Below are positions 1 through 9,403 of a stretch of 64,000 bases of DNA, one piece after another (position 1 is the stretch's first letter; each line of letters opens with the position of its first letter). The stretch is from GCA-2746365 sp963711255 (GTDB taxonomy: Bacteria; Pseudomonadota; Gammaproteobacteria; SZUA-229), in contig CAVQDO010000003.1 of assembly GCA_963711255.1 (NCBI GenBank), positions 1 through 64,000 on the forward strand, given 5' to 3'. The notes below the pieces were generated by a model that was given only the letters and a program-made list of their open reading frames with translations, made no database searches and was not told the origin of the DNA. A program made the position numbers and the translations under genes.

Positions 1-799
1 CAAAACCGTCATTCTTGTAGACACGATTGCCCTGACTTTGATTGGCCACCACTATATCAAGGTCACCGTCGGCATCGATATCACCTAAGACAACAGCGTT
101 ACTGTCATTTTCGCCCAGTGATTGCCCGGAGTCGGTGAAATTGCCAAAACTGTCGTTGAAATAGATCCGGTTACCCTGGCCCTGATTAGCAATAATCATA
201 TCCAGGTCGCCATCATTATCGATATCAGCGAGAGCAACATGTCGGCTATCATTTTCAGCCAGCCGCTGCCCGGAATCGCTGAATATACCCAGGCCATCAT
301 TGAGATAAACAAGGTTAGCCTGGTTCTGGTTGGCGACCACCATATCCAGGTCAATATCACCATCGACATCCCCCAGTGCGATGCCATAGCTGTTATTTTC
401 ATCCGGGGTGGAGCCAAATTCACTAAAGTTACCAGCGCCATCATTGATGTAGATAACATTGGCCTGGTTCTGATTGGCCACGACGATATCCAGGTCACTA
501 TCGTTATCAATATCGCCCATGGCAAGCGACTGGCTGCTGTTTTCAGCCAGCGACTGATCTGAGTCCTCAAAATTGCCAGCGCCGTCATTGAGGTAGATAC
601 GATTACCCTGGTTCTGGTTGGCTACAACGATATCAAGGTCGCCGTCAGCATCTACATCGGCCACTGCCAGTGAACGACTATCGTTCGCACCCAGTGACTG
701 CCCGGAGTCGACAAAACTGGCACCACAGGCTGTAAGTAATGCTATAAGGCCAAACAGTAAAATGCTGCGGCATATGGTTAAAATGCTGTGAATGGTCAT
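1..799 (-). CDS. FG-GAP/VCBS-repeat lipoprotein, C-terminus beyond the window
   Basis: Reading leftward from an ATG at 799, the frame stays open to the window edge (266 codons visible), so the 3' end is missing. The N-terminus is a lipoprotein signal: a hydrophobic stretch ending in the lipobox LLTAC at about residues 21-25. After it come at least five near-identical 48-residue units, each with a calcium-loop-like core such as DVDADGDLDIVVANQ followed by GNRIYLNDGAGNF. This is the FG-GAP/VCBS pattern that forms beta-propeller blades in secreted or surface proteins. The likely place is the outer membrane or cell surface; the ligand is unknown. It is transcribed divergently from the HD-GYP gene at 1002. 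Confidence 0.85.
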   Translation of the reverse strand, partial: MTIHSILTICRSILLFGLIALLTACGASFVDSGQSLGANDSRSLAVADVDADGDLDIVVANQNQGNRIYLNDGAGNFEDSDQSLAENSSQSLAMGDIDNDSDLDIVVANQNQANVIYINDGAGNFSEFGSTPDENNSYGIALGDVDGDIDLDMVVANQNQANLVYLNDGLGIFSDSGQRLAENDSRHVALADIDNDGDLDMIIANQGQGNRIYFNDSFGNFTDSGQSLGENDSNAVVLGDIDADGDLDIVVANQSQGNRVYKNDGF

Positions 800-1001
800 A
801 AAGTATTCCTGGTGTATCCCTGTATTGAGCCCGGGCACTGAATCCCTGTTAAATGAGACATGAAATTAGCGCATTAGTTTAAGAAACCCGGTATGAAAGA
901 CGATAGCTGGTGGAGATATTGTAAACACTTGTATGTAAATACTCCAATACAGACTAATATTATTTATACTTAAAAGATTGTTATATCAATTCAGGTGAAA
1001 A

Positions 1002-2129
1002 ATGGAAAAGCATCAAGATATACTGGCGAAGCTTAATCAGCGGGCACCATTACGGGAAAAATTAATTGCTGCGCACCAGTCTATTAATGAAATATTTCCT
1101 TTCATCGCACGTATTGCAATCACTATTTATGATCCAGATACCAATATGCTGAAAACTTATTTGCATAGCAGTGGCGACGATCGTCCGCTGGATAATTACC
1201 AGGCTATTCTTGATGACGCACCATCGCTGAAAGCTATACTGGATGAAGGCCGGCCACGTGTAATTAATAATATGCTCACCTTTGAAGAAGGGGAGCATGA
1301 ACACAGCAAGAGGATAGGCCGTCAGGGTTACGCTGCCAGCTATACCCTGCCCATGTTTAATGAAGGCAGGTTTTTTGGTTTTATGTTTTTTAACTCTGAC
1401 CAAAAGGATGTCTTTAGTGAAAATGTCCTGCGTCAGATAGATATCTACAGCCATATGATTTCATTGATGGTTATCAATGAGCTAGCGTCTATTCGTACTT
1501 TGACTGCTGCCGTTAAAACCACAGGAAGAATTACCCATATTCGCGACCCGGAAACCGGCAGCCATCTTGATCGTATGTCGCGTTACAGCCGCCTGATTGC
1601 TACCGTGCTGGCGGAAAAATATAAGCTGGATGATACTTATATTGAACATATCTTTATGTTTTCGCCATTGCATGATATTGGAAAAATAGGCATACCGGAC
1701 AATATCCTGCTGAAACCAGCTGCACTGGATCAGGGTGAATTCCGTGTGATGAAATCACATGCAATAAAAGGTCGGGAAATGATTGATGAGCTTCTGCAAA
1801 ACTTTGGTTTTGAAGATGTCGATTATATGGAGGTGTTGCGTAATATAGCCGAGTTCCATCACGAAGCGATTAATGGCAGTGGCTACCCGTCAGGTATAAA
1901 AGGTGAAGAGATCCCGCTGGAAGCACGTATTGTTGCAGTTGCAGATGTGTTTGATGCCCTGACCAGTAAGCGCCCGTACAAAGAGGCATGGAGTAATGAA
2001 AAAGCGATAGCGACGTTGAAGGAATTAACAGGCGAAAAGCTCGATGAAGACTGTGTAAATGCTTTGTTGAACAATATGGATAAGGTGCTGGAAATTCAAC
2101 AACTGTTTGGTGAAAATATTTACGGGTGA
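1002..2129 (+). CDS. GAF-like and HD-GYP domain phosphodiesterase
   Basis: A 375-residue protein with an N-terminal GAF-like sensory region (about 20-160) and a C-terminal HD-GYP domain. The metal-binding HD pair is at residues 224-225 in HDIGKIGIPD, followed by HHE at 286-288 and GYP at 294-296, so the signature residues of cyclic-di-GMP phosphodiesterases are present. By family knowledge it should cleave cyclic di-GMP in the cytoplasm, with activity set by the N-terminal domain; the signal cannot be read. The ATG at 1002 has AGGTG a few bases upstream. It stands alone, divergent from the FG-GAP lipoprotein gene. Confidence 0.88.
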   Translation: MEKHQDILAKLNQRAPLREKLIAAHQSINEIFPFIARIAITIYDPDTNMLKTYLHSSGDDRPLDNYQAILDDAPSLKAILDEGRPRVINNMLTFEEGEHEHSKRIGRQGYAASYTLPMFNEGRFFGFMFFNSDQKDVFSENVLRQIDIYSHMISLMVINELASIRTLTAAVKTTGRITHIRDPETGSHLDRMSRYSRLIATVLAEKYKLDDTYIEHIFMFSPLHDIGKIGIPDNILLKPAALDQGEFRVMKSHAIKGREMIDELLQNFGFEDVDYMEVLRNIAEFHHEAINGSGYPSGIKGEEIPLEARIVAVADVFDALTSKRPYKEAWSNEKAIATLKELTGEKLDEDCVNALLNNMDKVLEIQQLFGENIYG

Positions 2130-2304
2130 TCTTATATGCAACCGGGATAGACGAGTAGATGAAGCGGTTTGCTTAATCCGAAAGCAAAGCTTATAGAATG
2201 CATCGTCAATAGTGTTAGTGAGGTTGAACAAATAATTTGACCTGCTGTCATAAACGGAAGATACTTTTCAGATACCGTATCATTATTTTCCGGAGTGGCT
2301 GTAA

Positions 2305-3003
2305 ATGAACCGAATAATCAAGTTAAGCGGCGTACTGCTGTTAATAAACTTCTATATTAATCCTGCCCTGGCACACGATAATAATGATAGTCATTATGAC
2401 CGTGTGCATCTGTCTGCCAGTGCAAGTTCGCAAATCGAAAACGATACCATGGTTGCAACTGTGTATGCTGAAGAAGAAGGCGCGCAGGCTGCAGACTTAT
2501 CCGCTATGGTTAATCGCCGAATCAGTCAGGGCCTTGACCTTGTGAAGAAACACGGCGAAATTAAACATCAGACAAACGCCTATTCCAGCAACCCCGTCTA
2601 CAGTAATAACAAAATAAAAGGCTGGCGTGTACGGCAGAGTCTGCGACTTGAAAGCCAGAATATGGCATTGATGAGTGATATCCTGGGTAAGCTGCAAAAA
2701 GATCTTGCCTTGCAGTCGATGCAATTTACGGTGTCGCCGGCGAGTAAGAATAAACAGGATGAACAGCTGATAGATCAGTCACTTGAAGCGTTTGAAAAAC
2801 GAGCACGACAGGTTGTAAAAAAACTCGGGCGGAAAAATTACAAAATTGTTGACATCAATATATCGACTTCAGGTGTGAGCGGTGTTCGTCCACAATACCA
2901 GATGCGTGCAATGGCAATGGAGTCAGTAAGCAGCTCTCCCGAAATATCAGCTGGGGAACAAACGATTTCTGTTACGGTGAATGGAAATATAGAACTGGAA
3001 TAA
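2305..3003 (+). CDS. SIMPL (DUF541) domain periplasmic protein
   Basis: 232 residues with a Sec signal peptide (hydrophobic core about 8-20, cleavage likely after LAHA/LALA-type residues near 23). The rest fits the SIMPL/DUF541 family: an early VHLSASASSQIENDTMVATV strand, the central RVRQSLRLES strand, and the late YQMRAMAMES and GEQTISVTVNGNIELE segments. These proteins form oligomers in the periplasm or outer membrane; their biochemical role is poorly defined, with links to oxidative-stress tolerance in some bacteria. A GGAGTGG ribosome-binding sequence precedes the ATG. No obvious operon partner. Confidence 0.82.
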   Translation: MNRIIKLSGVLLLINFYINPALAHDNNDSHYDRVHLSASASSQIENDTMVATVYAEEEGAQAADLSAMVNRRISQGLDLVKKHGEIKHQTNAYSSNPVYSNNKIKGWRVRQSLRLESQNMALMSDILGKLQKDLALQSMQFTVSPASKNKQDEQLIDQSLEAFEKRARQVVKKLGRKNYKIVDINISTSGVSGVRPQYQMRAMAMESVSSSPEISAGEQTISVTVNGNIELE

Positions 3004-3085
3004 TACTGTATTTTTTCAAGGTGTGAGCCAGGTTTGTCTGTTAACCTTATTTATTGCTCGCTCTGAACGGATGTGGCTGCCGCAT

Positions 3086-3577
3086 ATGAGAATTGAACAG
3101 GTAACTGAAACTATGCAGGTGGAGCTAATTGCGAACCTGGCCAGTACCATATGGACTGAATATTTCACGCCTATTATTGGAAAGCCTCAGGTTGATTATA
3201 TGCTTGAAAAGTTCCAGTCTAAAAATGCAATTAATGAACAGCTGAATAATGGATTCAAGTATTATTTGATCTATAGTGATAGTGTTGCAGTAGGCTACAT
3301 GGCAGTTGTTGAAAAAGAAAATAGTCTGTTTTTAAGTAAGCTGTACATCATTCAGAGCAACCGCGGAAAAGGCTATGCAAGAAACGCAATAGAGTTTCTT
3401 CAAAAGCAGGCTTTAAATAAAAGCATAAAGATGATTTCACTTACTGTGAATAAATATAACCTGGCTGCCATAGAAACGTATAAAAAACTCGGTTTTGATA
3501 TAAAAGATAGCATCGTTCAGGATATTGAGCATGGTTTCGTGATGGATGATTACGTGATGAAAAAGAACCTTGCTTAA
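3086..3577 (+). CDS. GNAT family N-acetyltransferase
   Basis: The acetyl-CoA-binding motif A is clear: LSKLYIIQSNRGKGYARNAI, with the NRGKGYA pyrophosphate loop, followed by LTVNKYNLAAIETYKKLGF, the typical motif B. It should transfer an acetyl group to an unknown small molecule or protein amine. The frame is open back to a GTG at 3023, but the sequence before MRIEQ has no GNAT character, so I prefer the ATG at 3086 (an ATG at 3071 is also possible). With that start the protein has 163 residues, usual for the family. It follows the SIMPL gene closely on the same strand. Confidence 0.8.
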   Translation: MRIEQVTETMQVELIANLASTIWTEYFTPIIGKPQVDYMLEKFQSKNAINEQLNNGFKYYLIYSDSVAVGYMAVVEKENSLFLSKLYIIQSNRGKGYARNAIEFLQKQALNKSIKMISLTVNKYNLAAIETYKKLGFDIKDSIVQDIEHGFVMDDYVMKKNLA

Positions 3578-3785
3578 GATCAGGCAGCTCTGGTTTCACT
3601 GCGTATTCGTGGCAGTATGCTATGCCGGGAATGGTGATCAATAACACGACTTACACGTACATTCAAGACTGTGCATGGTTCGTACATTTGGGTACACTTG
3701 GCTTCTTCCAGAATTTATTTCCGGCTTGATTTCGGCTGTTTATTTCTATTCTTCTCATTCCTTAAATTAAAGATACACTGTAAAT

Positions 3786-6137
3786 ATGACTACTGCACAA
3801 CGTATAACCAGCCGCATTGCTGAAGATATTAGCGCATCAATTGACCAGGTTGATGCTGCCATTACTTTACTTGATGAGGGCGCTACTGTTCCTTTTATTG
3901 CTCGCTATCGAAAGGAGGTGACCAGGGGGCTTGATGATACCCAGCTGCGTACGTTGGAAGAACGGCTGGCATATTTGCGTGATATGGAAGACCGGCGTGT
4001 GGCAATTATAAAATCGATTGATGAACAGGGAAAACTCGACGACGATTTAAAAAATTTATTGCTGGAGGCCGATACAAAAACCCGGCTGGAAGATCTTTAT
4101 GCACCTTATAAGCCAAAACGGCGTACCAAGGCGCAAATAGCGCGTGAAGCGGGGATCGAACCTCTACTGGATGCATTACTGGAAAATCCAGAGCAAGTTC
4201 CGCTTGATGTTGCCAAAGAATATGTAGATGAAGAAGCAGGTTTTGCAGACGAGGCAGCAGTGCTGGAAGGCGCGCGTAATATATTTCTGGAGCGTGTGAG
4301 TGAGCAGGCTGACCTGGTAGGGAAATTGCGCGAGTATGTCTGGCAGCACGCACAGCTGGTTTCAACTTTGGTTGATGGCCAGGAGGATAAGGGAAGTAAA
4401 TTCAAAGATTATTTTGCATACACCGAAGCGTTAAATAAAATCCCATCGCATCGGGTATTGGCATTATTCCGAGGACGCAGTGAGGCGGTTCTACGTCTTA
4501 AGCTTGTTATCGCCGGTCAGGATGATCTTGAAAAATTTACCGATATGGGGATTTGTGATTCAATGGTAGCTAATTATTTTGAGCTGTCAGATAAAGGCAG
4601 GGCTGCCGATAAATGGTTGCTGGAAAGTGCACGCTGGGGCTGGCGGGTTAAAGTTTCAACGCAACTGGAAACCGAGTTATACATGAAGTTGCATAACTCT
4701 GCGGAAGAGGTTGCTATAAGCGTTTTTGGTGATAACCTGCGTGATCTGCTACTGGCAGCGCCTGCGGGTACGCGTGCTACCATGGGGCTTGATCCGGGTT
4801 TGCGTACCGGTGTGAAAGTTGTTGTGCTGGATGAAACCGGTAAGCATCTTGAGCATGCCACCATCTATCCGCATGTGCCGAAAAAACAATGGGACCAGTC
4901 CATAGAAATTCTGGCCAGGTTATGCCAAAAGCATAAAGTTGATTTGATCAGTATTGGCAATGGTACTGCCTCACGAGAAACTGACAAGCTGGCAAAGGAA
5001 CTTATACGCCGTTTTCCAGAACTACGTCTCACCAGCATTGTTGTAAGTGAGGCGGGGGCTTCAGTTTATTCTGCATCGGAACTGGCCGCAAAAGAGTTTC
5101 CTGATCTGGATGTGTCAATACGCGGTGCGGTTTCTATCGCGCGCCGGCTACAGGATCCACTGGCAGAACTGGTTAAAATTGAACCAAAAGCGATAGGCGT
5201 TGGCCAGTATCAGCATGACCTTAATCAATATGCGCTGGCAAGAAAACTGGACGCTATCATTGAAGACTGTGTGAACGCTGTTGGTGTGGAGATAAATACG
5301 GCTTCAGCGCCGTTGCTGACCAAAGTTTCCGGGCTTAGCGAAACCATGGCGAATAACATAGTGGCATATCGTGAACAGCATGGTGCTTTTAAAAATCGCA
5401 AGCAGTTATTAAATGTTCCTCGACTCGGCGCAAAAGCCTTTGAACAGGCTGCTGGTTTTCTGCGTATTCAAAACGGTGATAATCCACTGGATGCTTCAGC
5501 GGTTCACCCGGAAGCTTATCCTGTCGTAGAAAACATTATTAAACAGAATAATAAAACGATCAGTGAAATAATTGGCGACAGTAAATTTCTTGGTAAGCTG
5601 GCAGCGAATGATTACATTGATGATAACTTTGGTGAATTTACAGTACGTGACATTATTAGCGAACTTGATAAACCGGGAAGAGATCCTCGTCCAGAATTTA
5701 AAACGGCAGAGTTCAAGGAAGGTGTGGAAACAGTAAAGGACTTAAAGCCGGAGATGATACTGGAAGGCGTAATAACAAATATTACTAACTTTGGCGCATT
5801 TGTTGATATTGGCGTTCACCAGGATGGCCTGGTGCATATATCTGCTATTACTGATAAATACATCAAAGATCCTCGTGAAGTGGTTAAAACCGGTGAAGTG
5901 GTAAAAGTGAAGGTGATGGAAGTGGATATCGCGAGAAACCGTATCGCATTATCCATGAGGCTTGATGATGCTGTGGAGCGTCAGGCCAGGAAGGGTACGG
6001 GTAGCACAGGAGCCCATGACTCCAGGCGTGCTAAAAAATATAATGCAGATAATAAGAGTAGAAGCGGTAATAGTAAATCAAAAGCAGGTCAGCCGATAAC
6101 TGCGATGGCCGCTGCATTCGCAAATATGAAAAAGTGA
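3786..6137 (+). CDS. tex: Tex family RNA-binding transcription accessory protein
   Basis: 783 residues, full length for Tex/YhgF. The order is the family's: N-terminal helical region (VPFIARYRKEVTRGLDDTQL at about 38-57), YqgF/RNase H-like domain (GLDPGLRTGVKVVVLDETG near 338), helix-hairpin-helix repeats (INTASAPLLTKVSGLSETMA then RKQLLNVPRLGAKAFEQAAG), and a C-terminal S1 domain (GVITNITNFGAFVDIGVHQD near 660) with a basic tail. Tex binds nucleic acid and associates with transcription; it is essential in some species. Two further same-strand genes follow at gaps of 60 and 50 bases, so a loose operon is possible. Confidence 0.96.
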   Translation: MTTAQRITSRIAEDISASIDQVDAAITLLDEGATVPFIARYRKEVTRGLDDTQLRTLEERLAYLRDMEDRRVAIIKSIDEQGKLDDDLKNLLLEADTKTRLEDLYAPYKPKRRTKAQIAREAGIEPLLDALLENPEQVPLDVAKEYVDEEAGFADEAAVLEGARNIFLERVSEQADLVGKLREYVWQHAQLVSTLVDGQEDKGSKFKDYFAYTEALNKIPSHRVLALFRGRSEAVLRLKLVIAGQDDLEKFTDMGICDSMVANYFELSDKGRAADKWLLESARWGWRVKVSTQLETELYMKLHNSAEEVAISVFGDNLRDLLLAAPAGTRATMGLDPGLRTGVKVVVLDETGKHLEHATIYPHVPKKQWDQSIEILARLCQKHKVDLISIGNGTASRETDKLAKELIRRFPELRLTSIVVSEAGASVYSASELAAKEFPDLDVSIRGAVSIARRLQDPLAELVKIEPKAIGVGQYQHDLNQYALARKLDAIIEDCVNAVGVEINTASAPLLTKVSGLSETMANNIVAYREQHGAFKNRKQLLNVPRLGAKAFEQAAGFLRIQNGDNPLDASAVHPEAYPVVENIIKQNNKTISEIIGDSKFLGKLAANDYIDDNFGEFTVRDIISELDKPGRDPRPEFKTAEFKEGVETVKDLKPEMILEGVITNITNFGAFVDIGVHQDGLVHISAITDKYIKDPREVVKTGEVVKVKVMEVDIARNRIALSMRLDDAVERQARKGTGSTGAHDSRRAKKYNADNKSRSGNSKSKAGQPITAMAAAFANMKK

Positions 6138-6197
6138 TTGTAATAATAATTCTACCTGTATGTTATTGCCAATGTAACGATAGCAGGATAACGATAG

Positions 6198-7151
6198 ATG
6201 AATAGCGGAAATCTCAAAGATACAATTCGTTTGCAGCGTGAAAAACTGACCGCCATGCTAGGTGAAGAGATGCATGAGCTGGCTGTAAACTGTTCGAGAT
6301 TCTTCAGTAACAGAGAAACGCTGGAAAGCTTGCTATCTGCTGCCCTGCCAGGCTTGCCGTACTGTAAGCATCTTTATGTGTTGAATGCTGATGGTATTCA
6401 AATAACCGATAACATTACACAGACTGGTAATGACGAAGAGCATTACGACCGTAACCGTATGGGTCGACCTTATATGGAGGGTATTATAGGGGTCACTGAT
6501 TTCAGGTTGTCCGAGGCTTATATTAGCCGTAATAAAAAGCGGCCATCATTTACCGCCATCCAGGTGATACGTAATGACGCAGGTGAGCGGCTAGGCTTTC
6601 TCGGCGCAGACTTCGATTTAAGAGAGCTGCCAGGAATTAAAGAAGTGTACCAGGAGCCCGACACCTGGAGACAGATAAAAGGAGACCCGGCAATACGCAG
6701 TGTGGTTTTTAATCAGCAACGCATTGATAGCCATATGGACAAACACCTGGATGAAGTCATTCCTATAATGAGTGAGCTGATGAGTGAACACGGTGTGTTT
6801 CACGGCAAGCTGCATTTCTCTAGCAGTCGTGCAACTATCTGGCTTGTTGATGATCCGTTCAGTTACCGTATTCTAAGCATCGATGAAATAATCGATCCGG
6901 ATATTTGCCTGGCGTACCCGAGGCGTACTTATCATGAAAGAGCTATCGTGCCAGCTGAGAAAATAATGCAGGTATTTGAATTGTTTCGTAGCTTGCGATT
7001 TGCTGATGATAATATTTACCTGAGAGCAGGTTCATTAAACGTAATTAACGGCATGGTGGGTCTGAATTTTTCCTGTGATGGTTCGCACTATATGCGATAC
7101 GACGAGTTTCTCGACAAGAGTACTGACTTCTGGTTTGGCGTGAAAACATAA
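6198..7151 (+). CDS. Orphan PDC/Cache-type sensor domain protein
   Basis: 317 residues without a signal peptide or membrane segment that I can see. Residues 50-150 resemble a PDC (PhoQ-DcuS-CitA)/Cache sensor fold: LYVLNADGIQITDNI, GRPYMEGIIGVTDFRLSEAY and GERLGFLGADFDLRELP are typical strands and ligand-loop patterns. The remainder (150-317) matches nothing I recognise, and no kinase, cyclase or methyl-accepting module follows. Such domains usually sit outside the cell in receptors, so a cytoplasmic stand-alone version is unusual. It lies 60 bases after tex and 50 before the macro-domain gene. Function unknown. Confidence 0.7.
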   Translation: MNSGNLKDTIRLQREKLTAMLGEEMHELAVNCSRFFSNRETLESLLSAALPGLPYCKHLYVLNADGIQITDNITQTGNDEEHYDRNRMGRPYMEGIIGVTDFRLSEAYISRNKKRPSFTAIQVIRNDAGERLGFLGADFDLRELPGIKEVYQEPDTWRQIKGDPAIRSVVFNQQRIDSHMDKHLDEVIPIMSELMSEHGVFHGKLHFSSSRATIWLVDDPFSYRILSIDEIIDPDICLAYPRRTYHERAIVPAEKIMQVFELFRSLRFADDNIYLRAGSLNVINGMVGLNFSCDGSHYMRYDEFLDKSTDFWFGVKT

Positions 7152-7201
7152 AATAGTGATCAGCTTGCAGTAAGGATTATTTTGTATAGTGAGTTTTAAA
7201 T

Positions 7202-7690
7202 ATGACAGAAATTAAACAGGTCGATATTACAACTCTGGATGTTGATGCTATTGTAAATGCAGCAAATAATACCCTGCTGGGTGGCGGCGGAGTCGATGGC
7301 GCAATTCATGCTGTAGCCGGACCAGAGTTGCTGGAGTTCTGTCGTTCACTGGGTGGTTGTGAAACCGGTGATGCAAAAATAACACCAGGCTTTAATTTGC
7401 CGGCAACTTATGTCATTCATACCGTTGGGCCAATATGGTATGGCGGTAGTCAGGGTGAGCCGCGCTTGCTGGAAAGTGCCTACCGGCGATCATTTCAGGT
7501 GGCACTGGATAATAATGTTACCAGTATTGCTTTTCCGGCTATAAGCACGGGAGTCTATGGCTATCCAAAACAGCAGGCAGCTGAAATAGCTCTGGCCGTA
7601 ATAAAAGAGTATGAAGAGCAGTTCAATAAAATTATTATTGCCTGCCATAGCGCCGAGGATGCGGCAGTTTATAAAGCTGCGCAGGCGTAA
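7202..7690 (+). CDS. Macro-domain O-acetyl-ADP-ribose deacetylase
   Basis: 162 residues covering a single macro domain. The ADP-ribose pocket motifs are intact: VDAIVNAANNTLLGGGGVDG at residues 14-33, then GDAKITPGFNLP, YVIHTVGP and the late IAFPAISTGVYGYP loop. The YmdB-like bacterial group hydrolyses O-acetyl-ADP-ribose and can remove ADP-ribose from acidic side chains; YmdB also modulates RNase III in E. coli. The length and motif spacing fit this group. It is the last gene of the tex-led run. Confidence 0.92.
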   Translation: MTEIKQVDITTLDVDAIVNAANNTLLGGGGVDGAIHAVAGPELLEFCRSLGGCETGDAKITPGFNLPATYVIHTVGPIWYGGSQGEPRLLESAYRRSFQVALDNNVTSIAFPAISTGVYGYPKQQAAEIALAVIKEYEEQFNKIIIACHSAEDAAVYKAAQA

Positions 7691-7701
7691 CGCAGATTAA
7701 T

Positions 7702-8520
7702 TTATTCATAGGGATATTTCTTTTTTATCTGTATTGATAAAATGCCATTATCTAGCCTGGTTTTCATGCTGTTTTGTATAACGGGTTTATCTAGCCAGAT
7801 TTTTCGTTGAAATCGGCCTGAACGTTTTTCACGGAATACGACATTTCCCGAAGCTCCGGTCGTCTGCTTTTCGTGGTTCTGTTTTCCTTTTATGGATAGT
7901 CGCTGGCCTTCTAAATTGACAGAAATATCGTTTTCATTCGTGCCTGGAAGATCGACCAGTACGATGTAATGTTCAGGATTCTCTCTAATATCAATCTTTG
8001 GCAGAGATACTGTTGAACTGAATTCATGGTGGAATTTTTGCGTTTTCGGCCGACTATATCCCGGCTGGGTAAAAGCAGGACTGTTGAATTCCGGGTAGTG
8101 ATTCAACTGGTTCAAGCGATTGTAGAAGTCTCTGCGCATCTCACGTCTAATACGATCAAACTCTTGATATGGGTTGTAGGCAGGATAATCATATCGGGGC
8201 ATATGTGGATGATCTGGTTGTGCGCTCTCATGTTGCGATGCCGCAGGTTGCTGGGTCTCGGTTGGCAGTTCCTTAACCGTGTTGTCAGAGTCTGGTGTTT
8301 TAGATACCTGCTGATTGTCTTCAACTTTCACAGGAGCAGCCTCAGCAGTGTCAGCCGGTGTGGAAAGCGCAGCTGCTAGAACTTGCTGATCAGCTTGATT
8401 ATTTAGCTGTGCTTTTATCGTAAGGATGTACCATGACTGTATAACTGCCAGTAAAAAAAGCATTAAAATCAAGGTTGTAGTCAGGGTGAATCCGCCGGCA
8501 TTTCTGATCGATGTTGACAT
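7702..8520 (-). CDS. Membrane-anchored Hsp20/alpha-crystallin protein
   Basis: The alpha-crystallin domain occupies roughly the last 100 residues: KIDIRENPEHYIVLVDLPG, ISVNLEGQRLSIKGKQ, a FREKRSGRFQRKIWL strand and a final LDNGILSIQIKKK. Before it are one strong transmembrane helix (about residues 13-34) and a long Pro/Glu/Gln-rich linker, then a basic, tyrosine-rich helix. Ordinary small heat-shock proteins are soluble and near 150 residues; this one has 272 and should sit on the membrane, with the chaperone domain probably in the periplasm. I chose the ATG at 8520 because GGGAG lies eight bases upstream; an in-frame start at 8565 lacks support. Confidence 0.85.
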   Translation of the reverse strand: MSTSIRNAGGFTLTTTLILMLFLLAVIQSWYILTIKAQLNNQADQQVLAAALSTPADTAEAAPVKVEDNQQVSKTPDSDNTVKELPTETQQPAASQHESAQPDHPHMPRYDYPAYNPYQEFDRIRREMRRDFYNRLNQLNHYPEFNSPAFTQPGYSRPKTQKFHHEFSSTVSLPKIDIRENPEHYIVLVDLPGTNENDISVNLEGQRLSIKGKQNHEKQTTGASGNVVFREKRSGRFQRKIWLDKPVIQNSMKTRLDNGILSIQIKKKYPYE

Positions 8521-8713
8521 GGTCGTTGCTCCCTTATTTTCTGGTTGTGTTGCTAGTAACGTCAAGATTTAGCGCAGGGCGTATATGTTCAGGCACACAC
8601 TAAAACAGTGTTAATAATATCGCCAATCAATCGTAATATAAACAGTGTAGCACTTATGTTACGATCTGAAGCTTCAATGAGATCATAAGTTATTAATTAT
8701 CATAGGGTTGGAA

Positions 8714-9376
8714 ATGGCGGCGATGAAGAAATATGGAATCCTGGTTATTGTTTTACAGTTGTATGCAAATGCGGCTTTTACTGATCCAGTATCCGGGTTC
8801 ATTCCATTGCAGGAGAATGCGTTTGAACATATTCAGTTCAAAAGAATTGAAGCTAGCAATTATAAGTTCGAGAACGGGCAATTAGTCATTTCAGTAAATA
8901 GTAGTGCGTCATTACTAATGAAACCTTTTTCTGATGTGAGAGAAATAAAGACAATCAGCCTGGAGTGGAAAAGTGATAAAAAGCCGGCAGTGAAAGATTC
9001 GGATCATGAAAAAATACGTAGTGGAGATGATGCGGTTTTTAAAGTCGGATTGTTGCTGAAAGCAGACAGCAAGGCGTTTAAACCTTTCATACCCTCATGG
9101 ATGAAACGCGTTGATGAGTTACTGGCTTATCCTTCAGAAGAAATGCTTTATATGGTCGTTGACTCAAGGCATGCGGAAGGGGAGCGCTGGGAAAATCCCT
9201 ATAATGAAAGAGTGACCATGATCGCGCTGTACAATGGTGTAAGCGAAGATGGCTGGCAAAAAGCCAGTTACCAGTTTGATGTGCCGGTAAATGTGGTAGC
9301 GATATGGTTAATGTCAGATGGTGATAATACCGGTTCCAGTTTTGTTGCGCAGATTAAAAACATAGAAATCAACTAG
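8714..9376 (+). CDS. Secreted DUF3047-like protein
   Basis: About 220 residues with a Sec signal (MKKYGILVIVLQLYANAAFT, mature protein beginning near TDPVSGF). The mature part has ISLEWKSDKKP, a GDDAVFKVGLLLKAD strand and a late VVAIWLMSDGDNTGSSFVAQ segment. This layout resembles DUF3047 (WKW then GDD then a C-terminal conserved strand), although I am not certain of the family. Location should be periplasmic; function unknown. Start choice is between ATG 8714 (AGGG six bases upstream) and ATG 8723. It stands alone, divergent from the Hsp20 gene. Confidence 0.72.
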   Translation: MAAMKKYGILVIVLQLYANAAFTDPVSGFIPLQENAFEHIQFKRIEASNYKFENGQLVISVNSSASLLMKPFSDVREIKTISLEWKSDKKPAVKDSDHEKIRSGDDAVFKVGLLLKADSKAFKPFIPSWMKRVDELLAYPSEEMLYMVVDSRHAEGERWENPYNERVTMIALYNGVSEDGWQKASYQFDVPVNVVAIWLMSDGDNTGSSFVAQIKNIEIN

Positions 9377-9403
9377 AAATATAGATGGAGGCTGGCCGTT
9401 GCT

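Noticed and set aside
122..562. A 146-codon open frame on the plus strand opposite the FG-GAP gene
   Set aside because: Its internal periodicity (IIxIDxVxLxL) is the antisense of the 144-base coding repeats on the other strand.
196..588. A second-frame minus-strand ORF within the FG-GAP gene
   Set aside because: It lies in the wrong frame of the gene read from 799, which has a lipobox and clear FG-GAP units.
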